64,000 nt of DNA from Streptomyces rapamycinicus NRRL 5491. Its GTDB lineage: Bacteria; Actinomycetota; Actinomycetes; Streptomycetales; Streptomycetaceae. The notes under the pieces were generated by a model that did not search any database, was not told the origin of the DNA, and was given only the letters and a program-made list of their open reading frames with translations. Positions 25,665 through 32,884 of the stretch are shown here, piece after piece (position 1 is the first letter of the stretch; every line of letters starts with the position of its first letter). Location of the stretch: assembly GCF_024298965.1 (NCBI RefSeq), contig NZ_CP085193.1, forward strand, positions 6,386,001-6,450,000. Reading direction: 5' to 3'. The position numbers and the translations under genes are program-made.

Positions 25665-25910
25665 ATGAGCGGCGAGCAGGGGATGACGCACGAGGAACTG
25701 ATGTCTCTTCCGGTGTCGGTCCCCTTGGAGACGGCGAACAGGGCGCTCACGATGGGCAGAACCACCGGTTACGCCCTGGCGAAACGTGGGTGCTATCCCG
25801 TGCGAGTGCTGCGGCACGGGCGGCAGTACAAGGTTTCGCGCTACGACCTGCACCGGCACCTCGGCGTCAGTGCCGAGAGCGAAGGAACGGCGACCTCCGA
25901 CGCGACGTGA
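25665..25910 (+). CDS. Excisionase-like MerR/HTH DNA-binding protein
   Basis: 81 residues from ATG 25665, with GGAGTTGGGG upstream. The sequence VPLETANRALTMGRTTGYAL followed by AKRGCYPVRVLRHGRQYKVSRYDL is the winged-helix pattern of HTH_17/AlpA-type excisionases. It is divergent from the int operon. It probably binds attachment or operator DNA to favour excision, a role inferred from size and position. A strong hairpin terminator follows directly. Confidence 0.75.
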   Translation: MSGEQGMTHEELMSLPVSVPLETANRALTMGRTTGYALAKRGCYPVRVLRHGRQYKVSRYDLHRHLGVSAESEGTATSDAT

Positions 25911-25927
25911 ACGCGATGAACTGCGCG

Positions 25928-25955
25928 GGCCCCGTCCGGAACTCTGGACGGGGCC
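25928..25955 (+). terminator. Terminator after the excisionase-like gene
   Basis: GGCCCCGTCC and GGACGGGGCC form a 10-bp perfect stem with an 8-base loop, then TTTGCG. It lies 18 bases after the stop codon. Confidence 0.8.
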
Positions 25956-26050
25956 TTTGCGTGGTCAGAGCCCCCGGCGCCTGGTCCTCGACGGACCATG
26001 CGGGGACGGGGCTGCTGTCTCTCGCTTGCAGCCGCGGTAGGCGGCGGGGG

Positions 26051-26365
26051 TCACGCTGACGCTGCCAGGGCGGCGAAGTGGTCACCCTCGTACCTGTACG
26101 GGTACTCGACGCCGATCTCGGCGAAAGCGGCGGCCCAGTGGCGTTCGCGCTGCTCTGGGGTCAGGTGGGATACGTCCGCCCGGAAGATGGCGCGGGCGTC
26201 CTCGGAGCTCGGGCCTGTCCACGGCTGGTGTCGATGTGGTGCGGGCGACATGGCGGTCACCGTGGCGAAGTGTTCGGCGGAGTGGCGGCCGGGCCCGCGT
26301 CGGCGGGTCTGCGGTACGAACAGGTGGAGCACCCATAAGAGGATGTGGGCGATAGCATCGCGCAT
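26051..26365 (-). CDS. Small conserved actinobacterial protein, unknown function
   Basis: 104 residues from ATG 26365, with GAGGAGCT-like purines upstream. It starts with a hydrophobic segment (MRDAIAHILLWVLHLFVP) followed by a basic turn (QTRRRGPGRHS), a hydrophilic middle with His residues and a C-terminal helix (LTPEQRERHWAAAFAEIG). It could be a membrane-anchored small protein. I have seen proteins beginning this way near Streptomyces mobile elements, but know no function. It is divergent from the GntR-type gene. Confidence 0.6.
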   Translation of the reverse strand: MRDAIAHILLWVLHLFVPQTRRRGPGRHSAEHFATVTAMSPAPHRHQPWTGPSSEDARAIFRADVSHLTPEQRERHWAAAFAEIGVEYPYRYEGDHFAALAASA

Positions 26366-26399
26366 GTCGTCAGCTCCTCGAAAGCTGGTGATGTTCCGC

Positions 26400-26433
26400 C
26401 CCCGGCGGGCCGGTCCTACGCGGCCCGCCGGGG
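26400..26433 (+). terminator. 12-bp hairpin in the divergent intergenic region
   Basis: CCCCGGCGGGCC and GGCCCGCCGGGG form a perfect stem with a 10-base loop, followed by TTTCTT on the plus strand. It separates the 26,365 and 26,538 gene starts. No plus-strand gene ends nearby, so it may shield the GntR promoter from read-through. Confidence 0.6.
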
Positions 26434-26460
26434 TTTCTTGTGTATCGACGGTAGCGAACT

Positions 26461-26530
26461 TGTCTACCCTCGTCTATATACGTGTGCCCTCGTCTGTCAA
26501 CGCTTGCCAACGTCGACGGTTGTCTACTGT
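26461..26530. promoter_or_regulatory. Helically phased 10-bp repeats before the GntR gene
   Basis: Seven consecutive 10-base units begin with YGTC or a close variant at 26,461, 26,471, 26,481, 26,491, 26,501, 26,511 and 26,521. TGTCTAC is repeated exactly 60 bases apart (26,461 and 26,521) and CCCTCGTCT exactly 20 bases apart (26,467 and 26,487). The array ends 8 bases before the gene start. It is a likely cooperative operator, with TATATA inside. Confidence 0.6.
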
Positions 26531-26537
26531 TTGCGTC

Positions 26538-26801
26538 ATGACGGCTGACGAGATCGACCACGAGGCGGAGACTCCGGTCTATCGCCAGATCGCTGCGGTT
26601 CTGATTGCCGACATTGAGCGCGGGGCGCTGCCGGTCGGACGTCGCATCCCGTCGGAATCCGATCTGGTGAAACGCTTTGGCGTGGCCCGTGACACTGCCC
26701 GCGGCGCGGTGCGCTACCTCCGCGACGAGGGATACGTGCGCACGGTGCCGCAGCGTGGTTCGTACGTCTTGGAGCGGCGACGGCCCACCGAGGGCGGTTA
26801 G
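26538..26801 (+). CDS. Small GntR-family winged-helix regulator
   Basis: 87 residues from ATG 26538. The domain PVYRQIAAVLIADIERGALP followed by GRRIPSESDLVKRFGVARDTA and VRYLRDEGYVRTVPQRGSYV is a complete GntR winged helix. There is no effector domain, as in the short KorSA/TraR-like regulators of actinomycete mobile elements. The phased repeats just upstream suggest it represses its own promoter. No gene follows on the same strand, so it probably also acts elsewhere in the element. Confidence 0.85.
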   Translation: MTADEIDHEAETPVYRQIAAVLIADIERGALPVGRRIPSESDLVKRFGVARDTARGAVRYLRDEGYVRTVPQRGSYVLERRRPTEGG

Positions 26802-26859
26802 CGGCCCGCCCGCCGCGCCTTGGATGACGAGCGCGACGGACGGAGCATCCGGGCGCGCT

Positions 26860-27303
26860 CTAGCGATCTCGCAGTGTCTCGGCGAGTTGGGGAAGCTGTT
26901 GCCGCGGGAAGTGGAGTAACGCGGCCTCGCTGAGACCGTCCGGTTCGAGGGGGACGTTCATGCGCCAGGAACCGGGGCGCCAGGGGTGGCGGACCTGGTC
27001 GGCGAACGCCGGCGTCTCGGCGAGCAGGGCGACGAGGCGCATTGCGTCGGGTATCGGGAGCTTCAGCAGTGCCCAACCGCGGTGGTAGTCGATGAATGCG
27101 TCGCCGCCGTATCCGAGCGGGGTGGCGCGCTTTGCTCGTACGCCGGCGGTGGCCTCGCCGACGTCTTGGCAGCATGCGCTCGTCGTGAAGCTGAGGCGCC
27201 ACAGTTCACGGATGACGGGAAGCATCTCCGTGTCGATGTCTACTCGCTCCCCGCTGGGGGTGGTGAGCGTCTCGTGCGGGTGAATGAGCGGGTCCGTCGG
27301 CAT
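26860..27303 (-). CDS. Conserved hypothetical protein with CCQD motif
   Basis: 147 residues from ATG 27303, preceded by GAGGGGAACC. It contains VDIDTEMLPVIRELWRLSF, then TTSACCQDVGEATAGV, and FIDYHRGWALLKLPIPDAM. The paired Cys and Asp (CCQD) and His/Asp residues could bind a metal, but no family with known activity is recognised. It is 14 bases downstream of the kinase-like gene and is probably the last gene of the leftward cargo operon that begins with the XRE-TPR regulator or the radical SAM gene. Confidence 0.65.
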   Translation of the reverse strand: MPTDPLIHPHETLTTPSGERVDIDTEMLPVIRELWRLSFTTSACCQDVGEATAGVRAKRATPLGYGGDAFIDYHRGWALLKLPIPDAMRLVALLAETPAFADQVRHPWRPGSWRMNVPLEPDGLSEAALLHFPRQQLPQLAETLRDR

Positions 27304-27317
27304 CTGGGTTCCCCTCG

Positions 27318-28118
27318 TTAAGGCCGGCGGTAGGTCGCCCACTGGCCGGCTGCGGCGGCGAGAGCTTGTTTCCACTCGACGTCGGGTGCGTCCGCGGCGA
27401 TGCCGGCCCAGAGTCGTTGTTGAGCGGTCGCGAAGACATCGAGGGCGCGGGCGGGGGCGGGGGACCATGCCGGGGTCTTGGCGGCCCACTGTTCGGCGTC
27501 CGAGGGCGTGTGCCCGGCGGCGATCAGCCAGACGACCCAGCAGGCGGCATCGATCCATGCGGCGCCACGGGTGGGCCATGCCCAGTCGACCACGCGCGCG
27601 GCGTTGTCGACGATGAGGACGTTGTCGGGCGTCCAGTCGGTATGCAGCAGGGTCTCGCCGCGCAGCAGCTCGGCGTCGTCCGGGCTGTCGAGGTAGTCCG
27701 CGAAACGCTGCTCGATCTGCTTCAGGACGATGCCGACGGGAGCTCGCACACCGGAAAGGGTGATGATCGCTTCGGCGACGAGCGGTAGGTCGTCGGATCG
27801 GGGGCTGTAGTCAGCGGGGTGCCCGTCGAGGTACTCGAAACCGAGCAGGTTCCACGTGCCGTCGTTGATCGTCCACAGGAGACGCGGGGCGAGTGGAGCG
27901 ACGTGTGGGTTAATCGCCGTCTCGCGTTGCTGCGTCCAGACACGAGGGTGATCGCAGCTAAGCCCCTTGACGAAAATGCGGCCGGCGCGGGTTTCAAGGG
28001 TGGCGGCGATCTCGCTGTTGAGCCCCTTGTCGGCAGTCGCTGCTCTGTAGATGGGGCCGGTGCGGGCGGCGACGGCCTCGCGGGTGGCGGCGGGCAGGTC
28101 TTCCCAATGCATTCTCAT
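27318..28118 (-). CDS. Aminoglycoside-phosphotransferase-fold kinase
   Basis: 266 residues from ATG 28118 (MRMHWEDLPAATREAVAA). A kinase-like N-lobe (RIFVKGLSCDHP) precedes the catalytic loop LLHTDWTPDNVLI, which fits HxDxxxxN, and the metal-binding segment ARVVDWAWP. These are the active residues of the APH/choline kinase family. The substrate is unknown; resistance to an antibiotic is possible, but its place two genes after a radical SAM enzyme and directly after a precursor-like peptide suggests a role in peptide tailoring or self-protection. That link is inference only. Confidence 0.75.
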   Translation of the reverse strand: MRMHWEDLPAATREAVAARTGPIYRAATADKGLNSEIAATLETRAGRIFVKGLSCDHPRVWTQQRETAINPHVAPLAPRLLWTINDGTWNLLGFEYLDGHPADYSPRSDDLPLVAEAIITLSGVRAPVGIVLKQIEQRFADYLDSPDDAELLRGETLLHTDWTPDNVLIVDNAARVVDWAWPTRGAAWIDAACWVVWLIAAGHTPSDAEQWAAKTPAWSPAPARALDVFATAQQRLWAGIAADAPDVEWKQALAAAAGQWATYRRP

Positions 28119-28201
28119 GGTCACCACGGCGGGAGTGTAGGGCTTGGGACGAAGAGGCGAGGCCGCCCGCGCGCGGCGGGCGGCCTCCGGCCTGGAGCGG
28201 C

Positions 28202-28399
28202 CTAGTACGGGTTGTCGTTGCCGCAACCCCTCATCACCTCGTTGCCGGCGACGGTGTCGAGCTCGTCGACGAATTCGACGTCGTCCTCGACGACCGGACG
28301 CGGGGTGATCTCTACGGCGATGGCGCCGAGGGTGTCGACGACTTCGAGCTCGTCGTCGACCTCCGGACGCGCGGTGATCTCTACAGCGACAGCACTCAT
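28202..28399 (-). CDS. RiPP precursor-like peptide with a duplicated leader
   Basis: 65 residues from ATG 28399 with a near-perfect AGGAGGT site 8 bases upstream. Residues 3-25 and 26-48 are a 23-residue tandem duplication (14 of 23 identical by eye, both containing AVEITxRPxV). The last 17 residues differ and end GNEVMRGCGNDNPY. Acidic, Val-rich repeats followed by a short Gly/Asn/Cys-rich tail fit a leader plus core organisation. The gene starts 14 bases after the radical SAM gene stop, the usual position for such a pair. It lacks a signal peptide. Alternative: a small acidic protein unrelated to peptide maturation. Confidence 0.6.
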   Translation of the reverse strand: MSAVAVEITARPEVDDELEVVDTLGAIAVEITPRPVVEDDVEFVDELDTVAGNEVMRGCGNDNPY

Positions 28400-28413
28400 G
28401 GGTTTACCTCCTC

Positions 28414-29514
28414 TCATGCGTGTTGGCAGTAGCGGTCCAGGGACGAGCCGGCTTTGCGGTACAGGGTCACGAGCGGCATGCACGTGGTGCATGACTTCTG
28501 GAGAGTGCAGCTACTGCACCCGCTGTGACGCTGTAGTGCTCGGTCGGCGATGTTCCCGAGCCGCGATAGGCCCGCGACTCCCTCTTTGAGGAGCGGTATC
28601 GGGTGGTCGCGGGAGACTTTGCAGACGCTCGCCATGCCGAAGGGGCTCACGTTCAGGGACGTGTGGCCGGCGTCGCATCCGGTGAAGGGGGTTCGGTTGT
28701 GGAGGTACTCGGGTGCCTGCTGCGCGAGGGGTTCGGAGTCGCCGGCGAAGCTCGGCGACATGTGGCTGTACTCACGGATGCGTGAGGCGTACCGCTCGGC
28801 CAGGGCTCGCATGGCGTCGGCCTCGTGCGCGTTCTCGCGCGTGATGACGACGCTGAGGGACAGCGGCAGGTCGGCCTCGCGCGCGGCGGCCAAACCACGT
28901 ATGAACTTCTTCCATGCGCCGCGGCGATTCGTGAACCCGTCAAAGGTCGCTTCGGTGGCTCCGTAGACGCTGAGGGTCACGCGGTAGGGGCGGCGCGTGG
29001 TGAGCAGGTCGAGCACGTTGGGCCTGAACAGGGTGGACCCGTTCGTCAGGATCTCGACCATCATTCCGAGGTCGTACGCGAGCGCGTACGTCTCGGGGAA
29101 ATGCTTGTCGATGGTGCACTCGCCGCCGCCGAGCTCGATCCAGACGATTCCCGCGTCCCGCAGGATGTGCAGCAGCCTCTCGCGCGGCTCCCACGCGAGG
29201 CCCTCGTGCCTTTTCAAGCCGTAGACACAGTGGTCGCATCCCCAGTTGCACCCGTTGTTCACTTCGTACGAGGCGCGGCCGTGACCGTAGGGGGAAGGAT
29301 CACGGATGAGCAGAACGTCGGGCCCCGGGTTGTCGCCGAGGTCGAGTGCCCATCTGCGCCGAGCGGCGTCGCGCAGCCAAGCGGGCACCGTGCCGTTAGC
29401 CGCGGCGTCGCGCAGCTCTGCGTATCGGTGAGGCTTGATCTTCAGCCCCGAGGCGTGGCCGGGGCGCAGCACGAGGTGTTCGTTCAGGAACGGACTTGCG
29501 ATGAGTTCGTACAC
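28414..29514 (-). CDS. Radical SAM enzyme with SPASM-like C-terminus
   Basis: 366 residues. The [4Fe-4S]/SAM motif CNWGCDHC (CX3CX2C) lies near residue 88, with ELGGGECTIDKHFP as the GGE-like motif. The C-terminal third contains CDAGHTSLNVSPFGMASVCK and CSSCTLQKSCTTC, Cys spacings that suggest auxiliary clusters of the SPASM/Twitch type. The first 80 residues are separate and might be a peptide-binding region. Enzymes of this build carry out radical chemistry on ribosomal peptides. The next gene is a short precursor-like peptide, which is the likely substrate. Confidence 0.85.
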   Translation of the reverse strand: MYELIASPFLNEHLVLRPGHASGLKIKPHRYAELRDAAANGTVPAWLRDAARRRWALDLGDNPGPDVLLIRDPSPYGHGRASYEVNNGCNWGCDHCVYGLKRHEGLAWEPRERLLHILRDAGIVWIELGGGECTIDKHFPETYALAYDLGMMVEILTNGSTLFRPNVLDLLTTRRPYRVTLSVYGATEATFDGFTNRRGAWKKFIRGLAAAREADLPLSLSVVITRENAHEADAMRALAERYASRIREYSHMSPSFAGDSEPLAQQAPEYLHNRTPFTGCDAGHTSLNVSPFGMASVCKVSRDHPIPLLKEGVAGLSRLGNIADRALQRHSGCSSCTLQKSCTTCMPLVTLYRKAGSSLDRYCQHA

Positions 29515-29721
29515 GGTGCTCCTCGACTCGTCTGGACGGGCTTGGGGCTGTGCCGTGAGGTGCGTTGTGGGAATCTCAGCGGGCGGCGGCCACGGGGTGA
29601 CCGAGGGCCGGCGGTGGCATGGCTCATACCTTCCGTGGTGTCGGGTGGTGCCTTATACGCTCGATCTCGGCGGGTCGGCCCGGGGTCTATCTCACTCCGG
29701 GGCGGCCCGTTCGGCGTTAGC
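29515..29721. other. Gap upstream of the radical SAM gene
   Basis: About 200 bases with no coding signal on the minus strand. A promoter for the radical SAM/peptide genes may lie here, but I found no clear -10/-35 pair. Confidence 0.35.
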
Positions 29722-30195
29722 TCAGACGTGGTACGTCGTCCCCCACCGCATCGATCCACGAGCGAAGGAGGCGCGTACGTGCGCGTCGGTCTCTTCCTGC
29801 CCGGCCCCGGCCGCGAGGGGGTCGAACAGAACGCAGATGCGGATGGGCCCGCCCGCGGCGACCAGGCGCACCCACGACGGCGCGGCGGGCACGCACAGCC
29901 GGCACGTGTCGTCGCCGTAGGCGAGCCACGGGGCACCGCGCCGTATGCGGATTCGGTGGCCGATGTACGGCGGGGTCGCGTCGTGCGGGCCGAGGTACAG
30001 CGCGTCGGCGAATGCTCGCATGCCTGCCCCGATGCTCTCGACGCTCTCGTGCGCGAGGCGCGGCGGAACGTGGTAGGCGAGCAGTTGGGCAATGCTGAAC
30101 GCCTCGGTGAGGTGAAGGGCGGTCGCGAGGCGGATACCGGCAACGAAGCCAGGGCCCGGAACGGTGCCGCTCGTCGGTTCGGGGGTCGTTACCAC
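29722..30195 (-). CDS. Conserved hypothetical, partner of the HATPase gene
   Basis: 157 residues from GTG 30195, which overlaps the end of the HATPase gene by a few bases. The protein has a helical N-terminal half (FVAGIRLATALHLTEAFSIA) and a beta-rich half (HRIRIRRGAPWLAYGDDTCRL). It lacks any catalytic motif I know. Genes like this commonly pair with small HATPases and XRE regulators in Streptomyces accessory regions; the role is unknown. Confidence 0.65.
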   Translation of the reverse strand: MVTTPEPTSGTVPGPGFVAGIRLATALHLTEAFSIAQLLAYHVPPRLAHESVESIGAGMRAFADALYLGPHDATPPYIGHRIRIRRGAPWLAYGDDTCRLCVPAAPSWVRLVAAGGPIRICVLFDPLAAGAGQEETDAHVRASFARGSMRWGTTYHV

Positions 30196-30605
30196 TTGAC
30201 CACCGCCCACACGATCTTCCCGAATGGGCGGTCGCGGACGCCCCACGTTGCGAGGGCATCAACGATGAAGAGTCCGCGGCCTCGCTGGCGTTCCACAGAC
30301 TCCGGCTTGAGGAGTGGGCGGCGCCGACGGGTGTCGTGGACCTCAATGGTGACGTTATCGGGGCCGTGAGCGAGGGCGACGCACAGGGAATCGCCCGGTT
30401 CCGAGCCGTATCGGATGGAGTTGGTCACCAGCTCGGAGGCTACGAGCAGCACGTCGTCGAGGGGGCCGTCGCCGATATCCGGTACGTAGAACTTCACGTA
30501 CTCGCCCGTGAAGTTACGGGCCGCCTTGGCGGATTCCTCGACTGCGGCAAGGACGATCCGCCACGGTGGGCCCACCAAGGCCCATGGGTTGTGGGTGATG
30601 GTCAT
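30189..30605 (-). CDS. HATPase-type ATP-binding regulator (RsbW-like)
   Basis: 138 residues from ATG 30605, with GGAGGTGA about 11 bases upstream. The N box LLVASELVTNSIRYG has the canonical Glu and Asn, and GRGLFIVDALATWG is the G2-type glycine motif. It is therefore likely to bind ATP, unlike the chromosomal BldG partner. Proteins of this family act as anti-sigma factors or as partners of XRE regulators in Streptomyces. It is the third gene of the leftward regulatory string and might control the downstream RiPP cassette. Confidence 0.82.
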   Translation of the reverse strand: MTITHNPWALVGPPWRIVLAAVEESAKAARNFTGEYVKFYVPDIGDGPLDDVLLVASELVTNSIRYGSEPGDSLCVALAHGPDNVTIEVHDTRRRRPLLKPESVERQRGRGLFIVDALATWGVRDRPFGKIVWAVVKW

Positions 30606-30777
30606 AGCTCTGGTCACCTCCCGTCCTCCGGGGCCGCCGGGGCCGGGCGACTCACGGGCAGGCAGACGAGGCGCAGCGCTTCGCCTTGCGACCATCGGGC
30701 GGCCAGTCGAGGCGTGGGCGCTCGGTAGGTGGGGGTGTGTGCCGAGGACGTCAGAGCGAGCGTCAGCACAGCCGTGC

Positions 30778-31218
30778 TCACCGCTCACCCTCCCCGGCCT
30801 GGTGCCGCTTCTTGATGATGTGGTCGAGCTGGAATCGGTACAGCTCGACCTGCCCGGGCGTCAGAATCAGGACCGACTCGGACATCCCGCCGTCCTCGTG
30901 GTGGACCATGACCGGTAGGGCGGCCTGCTGCGCCCGGTGGTCATAGATGACATCCCGTTTCAGGGGACTGACGTGCGTGACCGGCACGGGCACGTGGCGC
31001 AAGGTGTCACCGCTGGACGGGGCCGACCATTCCCGACCGCCTCCCGGCGGACGCAGGTGGTAGGACGCCGAGCTTGCGCCCGGTACACGGACGACGACGC
31101 CGATTCGCCCGTTCTCCGCGAGGTCTGAGGCGAGGTCGCCGAGTCGGGGGCGAAACGGGGCGCCTGCGCTTAACTCAGCGCCCCGTGGCGCAGGTTGCTT
31201 CGAAGTCTGCTTGGTCAT
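30778..31218 (-). CDS. Conserved hypothetical next to the XRE-TPR regulator
   Basis: 146 residues from ATG 31218. It begins with a polar stretch, then FRPRLGDLASDLAENGRIGVVVRVPG and SSASYHLRPPGGGREW, beta-rich with many Gly and Pro, and ends in a helical segment (QVELYRFQLDHIIKKRHQAGEGER). The family is often found beside helix-turn-helix regulators in Streptomyces, but I know no function. It is 55 bases downstream of the XRE gene and on the same strand. Confidence 0.6.
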   Translation of the reverse strand: MTKQTSKQPAPRGAELSAGAPFRPRLGDLASDLAENGRIGVVVRVPGASSASYHLRPPGGGREWSAPSSGDTLRHVPVPVTHVSPLKRDVIYDHRAQQAALPVMVHHEDGGMSESVLILTPGQVELYRFQLDHIIKKRHQAGEGER

Positions 31219-31273
31219 GCCCCGAAGCTAGGAGGAGGGCAGGGGCCGAATATGAACCGCAGGAATATCACCC

Positions 31274-32503
31274 TCATCCGTCGAGGTGAAAGCGGTCTGA
31301 CATGCGGCGCAGCTTCTCGCGGGTGGTCGCTCGTTCGGCGTAGACGAGGCTACGCAGGGTTGACCGCGCAATGGGGTGGTTGCGGATGAGCTGGGGCGCG
31401 ATGCGTTCGGCTGTCTCCAGTTCCTTCAACGCTTTGTCCCGGTTGCCATCCCAAAGCCACGCGCGGGCGATGTCCATGTGGTGGTGTCCCTGGCGGGAGT
31501 GGGGGAGTGCGGCGACAAGTTCCGGGCTGGTCTTCCGGTTTATGGCCAGGGCCCTCCGCTGCTCGCGCATCTCAAGCGCAACGTTGATGGCGTGAATCTG
31601 GACGTTGCCGGGCGAGAACGTGAGCGAATGCCGGTCGTACACCGGGGCACCGGAGTATTCGCCCAACCGATCGGCGGCGGCCCTGGCGTGCGCGATGCGG
31701 TCCTCGGCCTCTGCCCGTAGCCCTCCCCGCGCTGCCGAGACCGCGGCGCGCAGTTGCAGCGATCCCCATGCGCGGATGGCCAGCGGTTCGCCCTCGTCGT
31801 AACCCTGCTGCACGCTTTGCAGTGCCTTGTCCGAGAGAGCGACGGCGTCCGACCAATCGGCGGTTGCCCACATGTCCCATACGCGCATCCAGTCGGCCAC
31901 GGCAGGCATGACGGAGTCGCCGGATAGCCGTGCCGACCAGGAGGCCCGTTCACAAGCCATCGCGACCAACTCGGGGTGACCGAGGGCGTGCGCGGCGGTG
32001 TGCGCGAACTTGCAGCAGACGGCGTAGATCGCGAACGCTTCCTCGCGCTCATGGCCGGTGGAGACCTCGGCGAGGGCCCGAGCTTCGCGGAACAGATCGG
32101 GAAGCACCTGCATGATCGCCACGTTCGCCGCTGCGTCGCGTAGGCGGTGCAGTCGAGTGGTCTCCTGCCAGAGCTGGCTAGCCGGTCGCGGGGTGCCGTC
32201 GAAGATGGGGGTGAGGTCGTACCGGCGCAGTTCCCGCAGGACGGATGACGCGGCGACCTGCCATTGATTCTCGTCGGGTGAGCTGTTGTACGGACGGCCG
32301 ATCAGGTCATTCGGGTGCACATGCAGCTCGGCGGCGAGCAGGTTTAGCAGGCCGACCCGGTCAAGTTCGATGAGGCCGCGTTCCATCTTCGACACCCACC
32401 CCTGAGACTTCCCCAGAGCGGCGGCGAGGTCAGCCTGCGGCATCCCGAGACGAAGCCGTGCGCGACGTGCGCGGCGGCCGATCTCCTCGGCTTCTTCCAA
32501 CAT
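31274..32503 (-). CDS. XRE-family HTH regulator with TPR-like domain
   Basis: 409 residues from ATG 32503. The HTH (RLRLGMPQADLAAALGKSQG then WVSKMERGLIELDRVGLLNL) covers residues about 14-65. The rest is a helical repeat domain of alternating helices (for example HEREEAFAIYAVCCKFAHTA), as in the TPR-carrying regulators that pair with small peptides or HATPases in Streptomyces. It may be the first gene of the leftward accessory operon and the pathway-specific regulator of the peptide genes. The ligand is unknown. Confidence 0.8.
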   Translation of the reverse strand: MLEEAEEIGRRARRARLRLGMPQADLAAALGKSQGWVSKMERGLIELDRVGLLNLLAAELHVHPNDLIGRPYNSSPDENQWQVAASSVLRELRRYDLTPIFDGTPRPASQLWQETTRLHRLRDAAANVAIMQVLPDLFREARALAEVSTGHEREEAFAIYAVCCKFAHTAAHALGHPELVAMACERASWSARLSGDSVMPAVADWMRVWDMWATADWSDAVALSDKALQSVQQGYDEGEPLAIRAWGSLQLRAAVSAARGGLRAEAEDRIAHARAAADRLGEYSGAPVYDRHSLTFSPGNVQIHAINVALEMREQRRALAINRKTSPELVAALPHSRQGHHHMDIARAWLWDGNRDKALKELETAERIAPQLIRNHPIARSTLRSLVYAERATTREKLRRMSDRFHLDG

Positions 32504-32657
32504 CAGTGCGCCCCCTTTGCGGTGTGGCGCCGGCGGGGTTCAAGCGGGCGGCGAGGCATCCGTGCTCCATCCGTCGGGCGTATACCTCAGAACGGTACCC
32601 ATGGTGCGGGGCGGGTGTGGAGCGCTACAGAGCAGGAGAGCGCCAGGAATGACAAAG

Positions 32658-32692
32658 GCGCCCCGCTCCGGCGCGAGGCCGAGGCGGGGCGC
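32658..32692 (-). terminator. Leftward terminator before the XRE-TPR gene
   Basis: GCGCCCCGC and GCGGGGCGC form a 9-bp stem with a 17-base loop, followed on the minus strand by CTTTGTC. It isolates the XRE-TPR gene from the vsr-side genes. Confidence 0.65.
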
Positions 32693-32697
32693 TGTAT

Positions 32698-32878
32698 TCA
32701 TGGGGCGTCGTCGACGATGAGCCGGGTACGAGCGTCGACGCGGTCGACGGCGTCCCGCAGGCTCTACCCGCTGTTCGGGTGTAGGTTCGTGCTCGACCGC
32801 GACGAGCTGCTGCTCGATGGTGTCGAGACGCTGTTTAAGGCTCGGGCGGGCTGGCGTACCCTGCCGGTCGTCGGCCAC
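32698..32878 (-). pseudogene. Small coiled-coil protein, apparently frameshifted
   Basis: From ATG 32878 the frame reads MADDRQGTPARPSLKQRLDT then IEQQLVAVEHEPTPEQ and after that becomes Arg/Pro-rich. Another minus-strand frame reads SLRDAVDRVDARTRLIVDDA and stops at 32,698-32,700, looking like the natural continuation. A single-base change near 32,765 would join them into a short coiled-coil protein of about 58 residues. It lies 7 bases after the vsr stop. The join is a reconstruction, not a certainty. Confidence 0.35.
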
Positions 32879-32884
32879 CCCGCC

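Noticed and set aside
27318..28118. Acquired aminoglycoside resistance gene
   Set aside because: Only the fold-level APH motifs are visible. Nothing identifies a known resistance class and the context suggests a peptide cassette instead.
28825..30369. Plus-strand ORF of 514 residues across the radical SAM gene
   Set aside because: Antisense of the radical SAM, hypothetical and HATPase genes, which carry real motifs.
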